Shown piece after piece: positions 1-6,555 of a DNA stretch of 6,555 nt. Origin of the DNA: Bacteroides sp. Its GTDB lineage: Bacteria; Bacteroidota; Bacteroidia; Bacteroidales; Muribaculaceae. The stretch is from assembly GCA_014801735.1 (NCBI GenBank), contig JAAVDO010000011.1, positions 67,986-74,540 on the forward strand, given 5' to 3'. The translations under genes and the position numbers were made by a program. The stretch's first letter is position 1; every line of letters starts with the position of its first letter. The notes beneath the pieces are model-generated. The model was not told the origin of the DNA. It ran no database searches and saw nothing but the letters and a program-made list of their open reading frames with translations.

Positions 1-19
1 CTGTATAGGGGGAATGAGT

Positions 20-1348
20 TTATTTTGCTATGCGGGCCTGGATGGCTGCTGTCTCCTTCTCGTAGCCGGGTTTGGCGAGAAGGGCGAACATGTTTTTCTT
101 GTAGGCTTCAACGCCGGGCTGGTTAAAGGGGTTGACGCCGAGCATGTAGCCGCTGATGCCACAGGCTTTCTCGAAGAAGTAGATGAGCTGGCCGAGATAT
201 GTCTCGGTCAGGGCCGGGATGGTGATGGTGAGGTTGGGCACGCCGCCGTCGATGTGGGCAATGCGGGTGCCGAGTTCGGCCATCTTGTTGACATGGTCGA
301 TGCGCTTTCCGGCGATGAAGTTGATGCCGTCAAGGTTGTCGTTGTCGGTTGGGATGAGGGTGGTGTGCTGAGGGGCCTCAACGCTCATCACGGTCTCGAA
401 GATTGTGCGCTCGCCATCCTGAATCCACTGGCCCATCGAGTGGAGATCGGTGGAGTTGTCGACGCTTGCGGGGAAGATACCCTTGCCGTCTTTGCCCTCG
501 CTCTCGCCATAGAGCTGCTTCCACCATTCGCCGAAGTAGTGGAGCTTGGGGTTGTAGTTGACGAGGATCTCGATCTTCTTTCCGTCGCGGTAGAGGGCGT
601 TGCGGGTGGTTGCATAGAGCAGGGCGTCGGCCTGGTCGCCTTTTTCCATCGACACGGCGCCGTCGACGAGGGCCTTGATGTCGTAGCCGGCGGTGGCGAT
701 GGGGAGCAGACCCACGGGTGTGAGCACGGAGAAGCGTCCGCCAACGTTGTCGGGAATCACGAAAGTCTTATAGCCCTCGGTGTCGGCCATAGAGCGAAGG
801 GCACCTTTCTTGGCGTCGGTGATAGCCACGATGTGCTCCGAAGCGTGTTTCTTGCCCTCCTGACGCTCGAGCATATCCTTGAGCAGACGGAAAGCTATCG
901 CGGGCTCTGTTGTGGTGCCCGACTTGGATATCACGATGATGCCGAACTTCTTGCCCTGAAGATAGCGCATGAGTTCGAAGAGATAGTCTTCGCCGATGTT
1001 CTGTCCGGCGAAAACGACCTTGCAATGGCCGCCGTCGTTGCGCTCTTCGGCGAAGGTGTCGCTCAGGGCTTCGATCACGGCTTTTGCGCCGAGATATGAG
1101 CCGCCGATGCCGATGCAAACAACAACCTTACATTCGTTGCGGAGCTTGGCGGCGGTGGCGTTGATTTCGTCGATCTGTGCGGTGGTAATTTCAGAAGGGA
1201 GTGTGTTCCAGCCCAGGAAGTCGTTGCCGGCGCCTGTGCCATTATCAAGGGTCTGAAGAGCTTTCTGAGCTTCGGGTTTCAGATTTGAGAGGTCGGCATC
1301 GCTGATAAAGGAAGCGGTGCCCGAAATGTCTACTTTGATCTGTTGCAT
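20..1348 (-). CDS. pgi: Glucose-6-phosphate isomerase
   Basis: This cytoplasmic enzyme interconverts glucose 6-phosphate and fructose 6-phosphate in glycolysis and gluconeogenesis. The 442-residue protein is complete and of the short bacterial type, about 100 residues shorter than the E. coli enzyme. Visible family motifs are the phosphate-binding [11 protein letters not shown] (80-90) and SKSGTTTE (141-148), the first PGI signature [14 protein letters not shown] (200-213), [10 protein letters not shown] (281-290), DLHSMGQW (301-308) and the second signature around [12 protein letters not shown] (406-417). By comparison with the Geobacillus-type enzyme, I infer that the catalytic residues are Glu282, His303 and Lys417; all are present. 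The ATG start gives the expected N-terminus, and no other Met occurs before residue 120. The gene follows gpsA after 58 bases in which I see no promoter or terminator, so it is probably the distal gene of a lysS-gpsA-pgi operon. The 19 bases beyond the stop are too few to judge termination. Confidence 0.98.
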   Translation of the reverse strand: MQQIKVDISGTASFISDADLSNLKPEAQKALQTLDNGTGAGNDFLGWNTLPSEITTAQIDEINATAAKLRNECKVVVCIGIGGSYLGAKAVIEALSDTFAEERNDGGHCKVVFAGQNIGEDYLFELMRYLQGKKFGIIVISKSGTTTEPAIAFRLLKDMLERQEGKKHASEHIVAITDAKKGALRSMADTEGYKTFVIPDNVGGRFSVLTPVGLLPIATAGYDIKALVDGAVSMEKGDQADALLYATTRNALYRDGKKIEILVNYNPKLHYFGEWWKQLYGESEGKDGKGIFPASVDNSTDLHSMGQWIQDGERTIFETVMSVEAPQHTTLIPTDNDNLDGINFIAGKRIDHVNKMAELGTRIAHIDGGVPNLTITIPALTETYLGQLIYFFEKACGISGYMLGVNPFNQPGVEAYKKNMFALLAKPGYEKETAAIQARIAK

Positions 1349-1406
1349 AGTGTAGAGAGTAGATTATTGTATGAGGAAATTTCAGTTATGAGAGATGACG
1401 CGGGTA

Positions 1407-2402
1407 TCACGTAAAGGATTCGGCCAGCTGACGTATGGCGATAGCCGGGCGGGCGTCGCGGTAAAGGATATCGTAGACAGCTTCGAGAATCGGCATGTCA
1501 ACGCCATACTGCTGATTGATCTCGTGGATGCATTTGGTGCCGTAATAACCTTCGGCAGTCTGCTCCATCTCCATCCGAGCAGCCTTCACACTATAGCCTT
1601 TGCCAATCATCGAACCGAAGTTGTGGTTGCGGCTGAAGCGTGAGTAGGAGGTCACGAGCAGGTCGCCAAGATAAACAGAGTCGCAGATGCTGCGAGGGCG
1701 CGGACACACAGTGTCGACAAACCGCTCCATCTCGCGGATAGCGTTGCTCACGAGCATGGCCTGGAAATTGTCGCCCGATTTCAGGCCATGCACAATTCCC
1801 GAAGCAATGCTGTAGACATTCTTGAGCACGGCCGCATACTCGATGCCGTCGACATCGCTCGACGTGATGGTACGCAGGAATTTTCCTTTCAGGCAGTCGG
1901 CAAACTGGCTGGCATGGAATGTGTCGTTGCACCCCACAGTCAGATAGCTCATGCGCCCCAGAGCAATCTCCTCGGCATGGCACGGGCCACTGACCACCAG
2001 CATCCTGTCGCGGCGAATGCCGTAGCGCGTGGTCATGAATGTGGAGATAATCTCGTTGTAGTCGGGCACCATTCCTTTCACGGCGGTCACCACAAACTTT
2101 TCGCTCAGGTCGGTGTCGAGTTTGTCGAGGTGGGCCTTGAAATAAGGGCTCGGCATGGCCAACAGGAGAGTGTCGGCCTGCGAGCACACATAGTTGATGT
2201 CGCTCGAAAAGATTATCCTGTCGGTATCAAAAGTCACGTCAGACAGATAGGCCGGATTATGACCGAGCCGCTTGAAGTCGGCAATGCGGTCGTCGCGCCG
2301 CATATACCAGTATATCGTGGGGCAATTCTGCAGCAGTAGCTTGGCCAACGCCGTGGCCCAGCTTCCGCCGCCCATCACCGCTATTTTTCCTGGAAAGCCC
2401 AA
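1407..2402 (-). CDS. gpsA: NAD(P)H-dependent glycerol-3-phosphate dehydrogenase, TTG start
   Basis: This enzyme reduces dihydroxyacetone phosphate to sn-glycerol 3-phosphate, the backbone for phospholipid synthesis, in the cytoplasm. The 331-residue length is normal for the family. The N-terminal Rossmann domain opens with GKIAVMGGGSWATA, with the dinucleotide loop at 11-18. It is followed by VKGM (108-111) and SGPCHAEEIALG (138-149). The C-terminal helical domain carries LKNVYSIASGIVHGLKSGDN (193-212), whose Lys194 is the expected catalytic lysine, then GDLLVTSYSRFSRNHNFG (246-263) and AEGYYGTK (283-290). The first possible codon in frame is TTG at 2402; a TAA lies ten codons upstream with no ATG or GTG between. 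The next candidates, a GTG at codon 9 and an ATG at codon 10, would remove the first beta strand, so TTG is the best start. The 105-base gap from lysS shows no recognisable promoter, so co-transcription with lysS is likely. Confidence 0.96.
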   Translation of the reverse strand: MGFPGKIAVMGGGSWATALAKLLLQNCPTIYWYMRRDDRIADFKRLGHNPAYLSDVTFDTDRIIFSSDINYVCSQADTLLLAMPSPYFKAHLDKLDTDLSEKFVVTAVKGMVPDYNEIISTFMTTRYGIRRDRMLVVSGPCHAEEIALGRMSYLTVGCNDTFHASQFADCLKGKFLRTITSSDVDGIEYAAVLKNVYSIASGIVHGLKSGDNFQAMLVSNAIREMERFVDTVCPRPRSICDSVYLGDLLVTSYSRFSRNHNFGSMIGKGYSVKAARMEMEQTAEGYYGTKCIHEINQQYGVDMPILEAVYDILYRDARPAIAIRQLAESFT

Positions 2403-2507
2403 TACTCTGGATTTTTGAGGGTTATGAGGTTATCGCGGGTACACTTCTTGCACCCTCCGATAGATATAACGTTTCTAAGTGCCGGTTCGTTTATCCGCGG
2501 TGCCTGT

Positions 2508-4262
2508 TCAACGGTCGGCAACAGCAGCCGAGGCCGCTTCGATCCAGCCCTTAACCTCGTCCTGAGAGGGGGCTTTGAGCTCCAGCCGGTATTTCTTGTT
2601 GAGGTCGCACAGGCTCTGGTGAAGCTTGCCGTGACTCTCTGTGGCAGCAAGGGCCTCAATGGTCATGGCACCGGCCTTCTGCAGGGCGGGCACCCATTCT
2701 TCGGGTATTCCCAGAGCTATGTAGGCTTCTGCTTTGTCGCGGCGCTGTGTCTTTTCCGGGCGCATCTGCGGGAAGAAGAGCACCTCCTGAATGGTGGTCT
2801 GGCCAGTCATGAGCATCACGAGGCGGTCGATACCCATACCCATGCCCGATGTCGGGGGCATGCCGTATTCCAGGGCGCGCACGAAGTCGCCGTCGATTAT
2901 CATCGCCTCGTCGTCGCCCTTTTCGCCCAGACGCATCTGCTCAACGAAGCGCTCATACTGGTCGATGGGGTCGTTAAGCTCCGAATAAGCGTTGCAGAGT
3001 TCCTTGCCGTTCACCATCAGCTCGAATCGTTCTGTAAGTTCGGGATTGGCGCGGTGTTTCTTGGTCAGCGGCGACATCTCTATGGGATAATCGGTGATGA
3101 ACGTGGGCTGGATATATTTTCCCTCGCTGGTCTCGCCGAAGATCTCGTCGATCAGTTTGCCCTTGCCCATTGTCCCGTCGATCTCAATCTCGAGCTTGCG
3201 GCACACGTCGCGAAGCTGCTCCTCGTCCATACCGGCAATGTCGATACCGGTGTTTTCCTTGATAGCCTCGATGATCGACACGCGGCGGAACGGGGCCTTG
3301 AACGAAATCACATTGTCGCCAACCTTGATCTCGGTCGTGCCGTTCACCTCCAAAGCTATCGTTTCGAGCAGCTTCTCGGTGAACTCCATCATCCAGTTGT
3401 AATCCTTATAGGCGACGTAGATCTCCATGCATGTGAATTCCGGATTGTGAGTGCGGTCCATGCCCTCGTTGCGGAAGTTCTTGCCGATTTCATACACGCC
3501 GTCGAATCCACCAACTATCAGGCGCTTCAGATAGAGTTCGGTGGCTATTCGCAGATACAGGTCGATGTTGAGCGAATTGTGGTGTGTGATAAACGGGCGA
3601 GCGCTCGCACCACCGGCGATCGACTGAAGGATTGGGGTCTCGACCTCCATATAGCCGTGGTCGTTGAAGAAGCGGCGCATGGCGTTGAGCACCTTGGTGC
3701 GCTTGATGAAGATCTCCTTCACGCCGTCGTTGACGATCAGGTCGACATAACGGCGTCTGTATCTCAGCTCAGGATCGTCGAAGGCGTCGTATGTCACGCC
3801 GTCTTTCTGCTTCACAATAGGCAGGGGGCGCAGCGACTTGCTCAATACCGTGATCTTACGGGCATGAACAGTGATCTCGCCCGTGCGGGTGCGGAAGACA
3901 AAGCCCTCTACGCCGATAAAGTCGCCAATGTCGAGCAACTTCTTGATCACCACGTTATAGAGATCCTTGTCGTCGCCGGGACAGATGTCGTCGCGGCTCA
4001 CGTAGACCTGGATTCTGCCTCTCGAATCCTGGAGCTCCAGGAAAGTGGCTTTTCCCATCACGCGACGGCTCATCACGCGGCCCGCGATGCTCACTTCGGG
4101 AGTCTCGCCCTCGTCGGTGAATGAATCCTTGATTTCGTCGGTGAATGAAGTAACCTTATATTCTGCTGCAGGATAGGGGTCGATGCCGCGGGCACGCATC
4201 TCCTCGAGACTTGCGCGGCGCACGAGCTCCTGCTCACTCATTTCAAGCGTATTGATAGCCAT
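2508..4262 (-). CDS. lysS: Lysyl-tRNA synthetase, class II, with C-terminal extension
   Basis: This enzyme attaches lysine to tRNA-Lys using ATP. From the start chosen here it has 584 residues: an N-terminal OB-fold anticodon-binding domain (about 57-142) and a class II catalytic domain. The catalytic domain shows motif 1 around MEVETPIL, motif 2 [14 protein letters not shown] (263-276), a lysine-site segment [13 protein letters not shown] (420-432) and motif 3 GMGMGIDRL (473-481). About 80 residues follow motif 3 and its helix, beyond where E. coli LysRS ends; they include [20 protein letters not shown], which resembles a helix-hairpin-helix. I recall similar tails in Bacteroides LysRS. An in-frame ATG at 4283 would add MTNPHLY. 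I prefer 4262 because [13 protein letters not shown] matches the usual Bacteroidales N-terminus and because the -7 element at 4291-4298 would place the transcript start almost on top of the 4283 ATG. The gene heads the probable lysS-gpsA-pgi operon. Confidence 0.97.
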   Translation of the reverse strand: MAINTLEMSEQELVRRASLEEMRARGIDPYPAAEYKVTSFTDEIKDSFTDEGETPEVSIAGRVMSRRVMGKATFLELQDSRGRIQVYVSRDDICPGDDKDLYNVVIKKLLDIGDFIGVEGFVFRTRTGEITVHARKITVLSKSLRPLPIVKQKDGVTYDAFDDPELRYRRRYVDLIVNDGVKEIFIKRTKVLNAMRRFFNDHGYMEVETPILQSIAGGASARPFITHHNSLNIDLYLRIATELYLKRLIVGGFDGVYEIGKNFRNEGMDRTHNPEFTCMEIYVAYKDYNWMMEFTEKLLETIALEVNGTTEIKVGDNVISFKAPFRRVSIIEAIKENTGIDIAGMDEEQLRDVCRKLEIEIDGTMGKGKLIDEIFGETSEGKYIQPTFITDYPIEMSPLTKKHRANPELTERFELMVNGKELCNAYSELNDPIDQYERFVEQMRLGEKGDDEAMIIDGDFVRALEYGMPPTSGMGMGIDRLVMLMTGQTTIQEVLFFPQMRPEKTQRRDKAEAYIALGIPEEWVPALQKAGAMTIEALAATESHGKLHQSLCDLNKKYRLELKAPSQDEVKGWIEAASAAVADR

Positions 4263-4290
4263 GTATAGGTGCGGATTAGTCAAATTTCCG

Positions 4291-4321
4291 CAAATTTACT
4301 CAAATTATTTCATTTCCCCAA
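4291..4321 (-). promoter_or_regulatory. Bacteroidota-type promoter for lysS (-33/-7)
   Basis: On the minus strand TAAATTTG (4298-4291) matches the Bacteroidota -7 consensus TAnnTTTG exactly. It is preceded, after 20 bases, by GTTG (4322-4319) as a 3-of-4 match to the -33 TTTG. Spacing and orientation fit transcription of lysS. Transcription would begin a few bases downstream, around 4283-4287 (inferred), leaving a leader of about 22 bases before the ATG at 4262. No Shine-Dalgarno sequence precedes that ATG, which is usual in this phylum. Confidence 0.65.
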
Positions 4322-4487
4322 CACCACTGCCCAAAAGCTACATTCCCCCTCGGCCTCTAAATGTCGGTAAGTTACCCCCACCATTGGCTCTCGCCGCAGA
4401 GGTCGTCCGGCAACAGCAGTGCTCACCACCTTTCATGCGGCCTCTGATCGCTTCTGTCCGACTCATGGGGCAGGTGTTTCTCACTTA

Positions 4488-4506
4488 TCCGGGGGCTGCT
4501 CCCGGA
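4488..4506 (-). terminator. Possible weak terminator hairpin after the ClC gene
   Basis: Five bases past the ClC stop codon the transcript would read TCCGGG, a 7-base loop, then CCCGGA: a perfect 6-bp GC-rich stem. No run of T follows it (the next bases are taagtgag), so it is not a classical intrinsic terminator. It may instead protect the 3' end or cause only partial termination. Position and stem are seen directly; the function is inferred. Confidence 0.35.
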
Positions 4507-4510
4507 GAGA

Positions 4511-6352
4511 TCAGTCCTCGCTGTAGTGGCGGAGCACCCGGCGGTAGCTGTTGAAGATCTTCGATTTGCTGACGAGGCCCACATAGGTGCCATTTTCGTC
4601 GACGACAGGGAGATTCCATGCTCCGGTGTCGTCGAAGGTCTTCATCACGGCGTCCATGCTCTGGCCTATCACGATGCGGCCCGGAGGCATGGCCATGAAC
4701 TGGTTGACAAACATGCGTCTGTATAGATCTGGGCGGAACATGATGTTGCGGATATCGTCGAGCAACACAAGCCCGAGCAGCTTGCGGTCGGCATCGAGCA
4801 CAGGAAAGATGTTGCGGTTGCTGCGGGCTATCACCTTCACCATCTCGTTTAGCGACATCTCGGGACTTACGGGTATGCAGTCGGTCTCGATCACATTGCC
4901 TATCTTCAGCAGGGTGAGCACAGCCTTGTCTTTATGGTGGGTCAGAAGCTCGCCGCGCTGGGCAAGACGCATAGCATAGATGCTGTAGGGCAGGAACAGC
5001 TTGATGGTAACGTAGCTCAGGCCCGATACTATGAGCAGCGGCAAGAAGAGTTCGTAGCCTCCGGTGAGTTCGGCGGTGAGGAAGATGCCCATCAGCGGGG
5101 CGTGCATCACCCCCGACATCACTCCGGCCATGCCCATCAGGGCGAAGTTTTTCACCGACAGGTCGAGACCGAACAGATAATTGAGCAGAAAGGCGAAGAA
5201 GAAGCCTGTCAGGCAACCCACGTAGAGCGACGGAGCGAACGTGCCACCCACGCCGCCACCGCCGTTGGTGGCCGACGTCGCAAACCCTTTCATCAGTATT
5301 ATCAGTGCTATGAACAGAAGGATGAACCACACATCGCTACCCTCGTCGTAGAACAGAGAGCCGTCGACGATCGACGACACATTGCCGCTCAGCAGACTGA
5401 TGATGGTGGTGTAGCCCTCGCCGTAGAGCGGCGGGAAGATGAAGATGAGCAGGGCCAGGATGCTTCCGCCAAGCGCGAACTTGAGCACCGGTGTGCGAAG
5501 GCGGCTGAAGACGTTCTCCATCATGTTGAGCACCTTTGTGAAGTAGAGCGACACCAGCCCGCAGAAAACCCCGAGCAGAATGGCGAAGGGTATGCGTTCG
5601 GCCACGAAGGCCTCGCTCTGGACGAAGAAAAATTCGGCATCGTAGCCCGTGAATATATAGGCTACGGTGGCACCCGTCACCGACGACAGCAGCAACGGCA
5701 TCACGCTCACCGTAGTGAGGTCGATCATCAGAACCTCGATCGTGAACAGCATACCCGCTATCGGAGCTTTGAAGATGCCGGCAATACCGGCCGCGGCACC
5801 GCAGCCGACCATGATCATCAGCACGCGGGGCGACATGCGGAAGGCCGACCCGAGCGTCGAACCTATAGCCGACCCGGTGAACACTATCGGACCCTCGGCG
5901 CCGACACTGCCGCCGAAACCTATAGTGATCGAGCTGGCAACCAGCGACGCCCACATGTTTTTCTTCTTCAGGCGGCTCTTGTTCTGGCTGATGGCATAGA
6001 GCACCCGCGTCACGCCGTGGCTAATGTTGTCTCTGACAACGTAGCGCACGAAAAGTGTAGTCAGTATTATGCCTATCACCGGATAGATCAGATACAGCCA
6101 GTTGCCCTCGGTGATGTTGATAAACGATGTGAGAAAGGTAGAGATAGCGTGGATGAGCGAGCGGAGCAGCATGGCCGCCAGACCGCCGAGTATGCCCACG
6201 AGCACACTCAGGAGTATCACGAAAGTGCGCTCGCGCACATGCTTTTCTCTCCATAGCACGAGCGACAGGAAGCCTGTGTGCCAGGCTTTGTGTATCTTTT
6301 GGGCGAGCGTGGGTTGGGCTGCCTCGTCTGTGTTCTGATTCTGTCGTGTCAT
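4511..6352 (-). CDS. ClC-family chloride channel/transporter with tandem CBS domains
   Basis: This is an integral inner-membrane protein of the ClC superfamily, expected to form a dimer with one anion pathway per subunit. Its 613 residues comprise a short polar N-terminus, a helical membrane domain (about 40-465) and a cytoplasmic C-terminus with two CBS domains (about 483-540 and 550-602), which in this family can bind adenine nucleotides and modulate gating. Filter motifs are visible: SHGVT (111-115) where E. coli ClcA has GSGIP; GAEGP (151-155), whose Glu153 is the gating glutamate; GGTFAP (369-374) for GxFxP; and Tyr456 near the end of the membrane domain. The internal proton glutamate of E. 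coli exchangers (Glu203) aligns with Val207 in FTIEV, as in channel-type members, so passive conduction is possible but unproven. The ATG overlaps the upstream sugar transferase stop as ATGA, which suggests translational coupling. The next Met is at residue 61, so this start is secure. Confidence 0.95.
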   Translation of the reverse strand: MTRQNQNTDEAAQPTLAQKIHKAWHTGFLSLVLWREKHVRERTFVILLSVLVGILGGLAAMLLRSLIHAISTFLTSFINITEGNWLYLIYPVIGIILTTLFVRYVVRDNISHGVTRVLYAISQNKSRLKKKNMWASLVASSITIGFGGSVGAEGPIVFTGSAIGSTLGSAFRMSPRVLMIMVGCGAAAGIAGIFKAPIAGMLFTIEVLMIDLTTVSVMPLLLSSVTGATVAYIFTGYDAEFFFVQSEAFVAERIPFAILLGVFCGLVSLYFTKVLNMMENVFSRLRTPVLKFALGGSILALLIFIFPPLYGEGYTTIISLLSGNVSSIVDGSLFYDEGSDVWFILLFIALIILMKGFATSATNGGGGVGGTFAPSLYVGCLTGFFFAFLLNYLFGLDLSVKNFALMGMAGVMSGVMHAPLMGIFLTAELTGGYELFLPLLIVSGLSYVTIKLFLPYSIYAMRLAQRGELLTHHKDKAVLTLLKIGNVIETDCIPVSPEMSLNEMVKVIARSNRNIFPVLDADRKLLGLVLLDDIRNIMFRPDLYRRMFVNQFMAMPPGRIVIGQSMDAVMKTFDDTGAWNLPVVDENGTYVGLVSKSKIFNSYRRVLRHYSED

Positions 6353-6555
6353 AATCCTTTTCCGGTGACTACGGTCTTCAGTGTCTGGATGAGGATCTTC
6401 ATGTCCTGACCGAAGCCGGTGTTATCGAGATAGTGAAGGTCAAATTTCATTCGTTCGATCATCTCGTCGGTGGTCGAAGCATATCCGAAGCACACCATGC
6501 CGAGCGAGGTCAATCCGGGGCGGAGTCCGAATAGCCGCTCATATTCCGGCGCCTG
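6349..6555 (-). CDS. Bacterial sugar transferase, C-terminal fragment (undecaprenyl-phosphate sugar phosphotransferase type)
   Basis: Only the last 68 codons are inside the window; the 5' part lies beyond position 6555, so this is a window-edge partial, not a broken gene. The frame reads into RPGLTSLGMV, then YASTTDEMIERMKFDLHYL, DMKILIQTLKTVVTG and a terminal KGL. This matches the end of the bacterial sugar transferase family (PF02397 type): the conserved RPG, the D-x-x-Y pair before the last helix, and the D-x-K-I-L-x-x-T segment. Such enzymes move a sugar-1-phosphate from a nucleotide sugar to undecaprenyl phosphate at the inner membrane, priming exopolysaccharide, capsule or O-antigen units. 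The segment usually reading G-x-x-Q-V-x-G after RPG is here LGMVCFGYA, a form I associate with Bacteroidales members. The sugar and product cannot be judged from this end. The stop overlaps the ClC start (ATGA). Confidence 0.88.
   Translation of the reverse strand, partial: QAPEYERLFGLRPGLTSLGMVCFGYASTTDEMIERMKFDLHYLDNTGFGQDMKILIQTLKTVVTGKGL

Larger units (their letters stand above)
4263..4510. other. Intergenic region between ClC gene and lysS
   Basis: These 248 bases separate the two proposed transcription units. They hold the hairpin next to the ClC stop and the lysS promoter near the other end. The middle (about 4323-4487) contains no gene I can support. The octamer CGGCCTCT occurs twice on the plus strand (4351-4358 and 4438-4445), and GCCGCAGAGG (4393-4402) is partly complementary to the second copy. 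A 42-codon open frame on the minus strand (4466-4338) has no family features. The composition turns AT-rich only in the promoter stretch. Confidence 0.5.

Noticed and set aside
1349..1406. A separate promoter or terminator between gpsA and pgi
   Set aside because: No TAnnTTTG element and no GC-rich hairpin with a T-run can be seen in the 58 bases.
2381..2659. A 92-codon minus-strand frame bridging the lysS end and gpsA start, considered as a small gene or as a sign of a frameshift in gpsA
   Set aside because: Most of it is an alternate frame of the LysRS C-terminus, and it ends inside gpsA codon 8. GpsA is full length without it, so no frameshift is needed.
2415..4124. A 569-codon open frame on the plus strand opposite lysS, and similar long plus-strand frames at 14-1099 (opposite pgi) and 4934-6256 (opposite the ClC gene)
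   Set aside because: Each is wholly or almost wholly antisense to a gene with unmistakable family motifs. The translations show no known motifs and a skewed composition rich in His, Val, Glu and Ala, as expected of mirror frames of GC-rich codons.
4338..4466. A 42-codon minus-strand frame in the ClC-lysS gap (begins MSRTEAIRGRMKGGEH, contains three Cys in a row)
   Set aside because: It has no promoter, no ribosome site, low-complexity Gly/Arg content and no recognisable family. An open frame this short in GC-rich sequence is expected by chance.
6353..6360. AAAAGGA just before the ClC ATG as a Shine-Dalgarno site
   Set aside because: It lies inside the transferase coding sequence (Gly-Lys-Gly codons), sits only two bases from the ATG, and Bacteroidota generally do not rely on such sites.

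Overview
The window looks like ordinary chromosome from a member of the Bacteroidales. Family is an inference; the moderately high GC content would suit a Muribaculaceae-type gut bacterium. The grounds are Bacteroidota-type protein sequences (short PGI, LysRS with a C-terminal extension, GpsA with a GGGSWATA nucleotide loop), the lysS-gpsA-pgi gene order, no recognisable Shine-Dalgarno sequences, and a Bacteroidota-type -33/-7 promoter ahead of lysS. All five genes found lie on the minus strand, so transcription runs from position 6555 towards 1.

Layout in order of transcription. (1) 6555-6349: the last 68 codons of a bacterial sugar transferase, cut by the window edge. (2) 6352-4511: a complete ClC-family anion channel/transporter with two C-terminal CBS domains, whose start overlaps the transferase stop (ATGA). 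(3) 4510-4263: a roughly 250-base gap with a small hairpin just after the ClC stop and a good promoter just before lysS. (4) 4262-2508: lysyl-tRNA synthetase. (5) 2402-1407: glycerol-3-phosphate dehydrogenase gpsA, which appears to use a TTG start. (6) 1348-20: glucose-6-phosphate isomerase pgi.

There appear to be two transcription units. The upstream one couples an envelope or exopolysaccharide-priming sugar transferase to a ClC protein. The downstream one, starting at the 4291-4321 promoter, is a housekeeping operon for tRNA charging, phospholipid backbone synthesis and hexose-phosphate interconversion. No tRNA or rRNA gene, mobile element, CRISPR array or obvious new system is visible. The most informative points are the channel-like substitutions in the ClC pore, the ATGA coupling, the TTG start of gpsA, and the promoter position that decides the lysS start.
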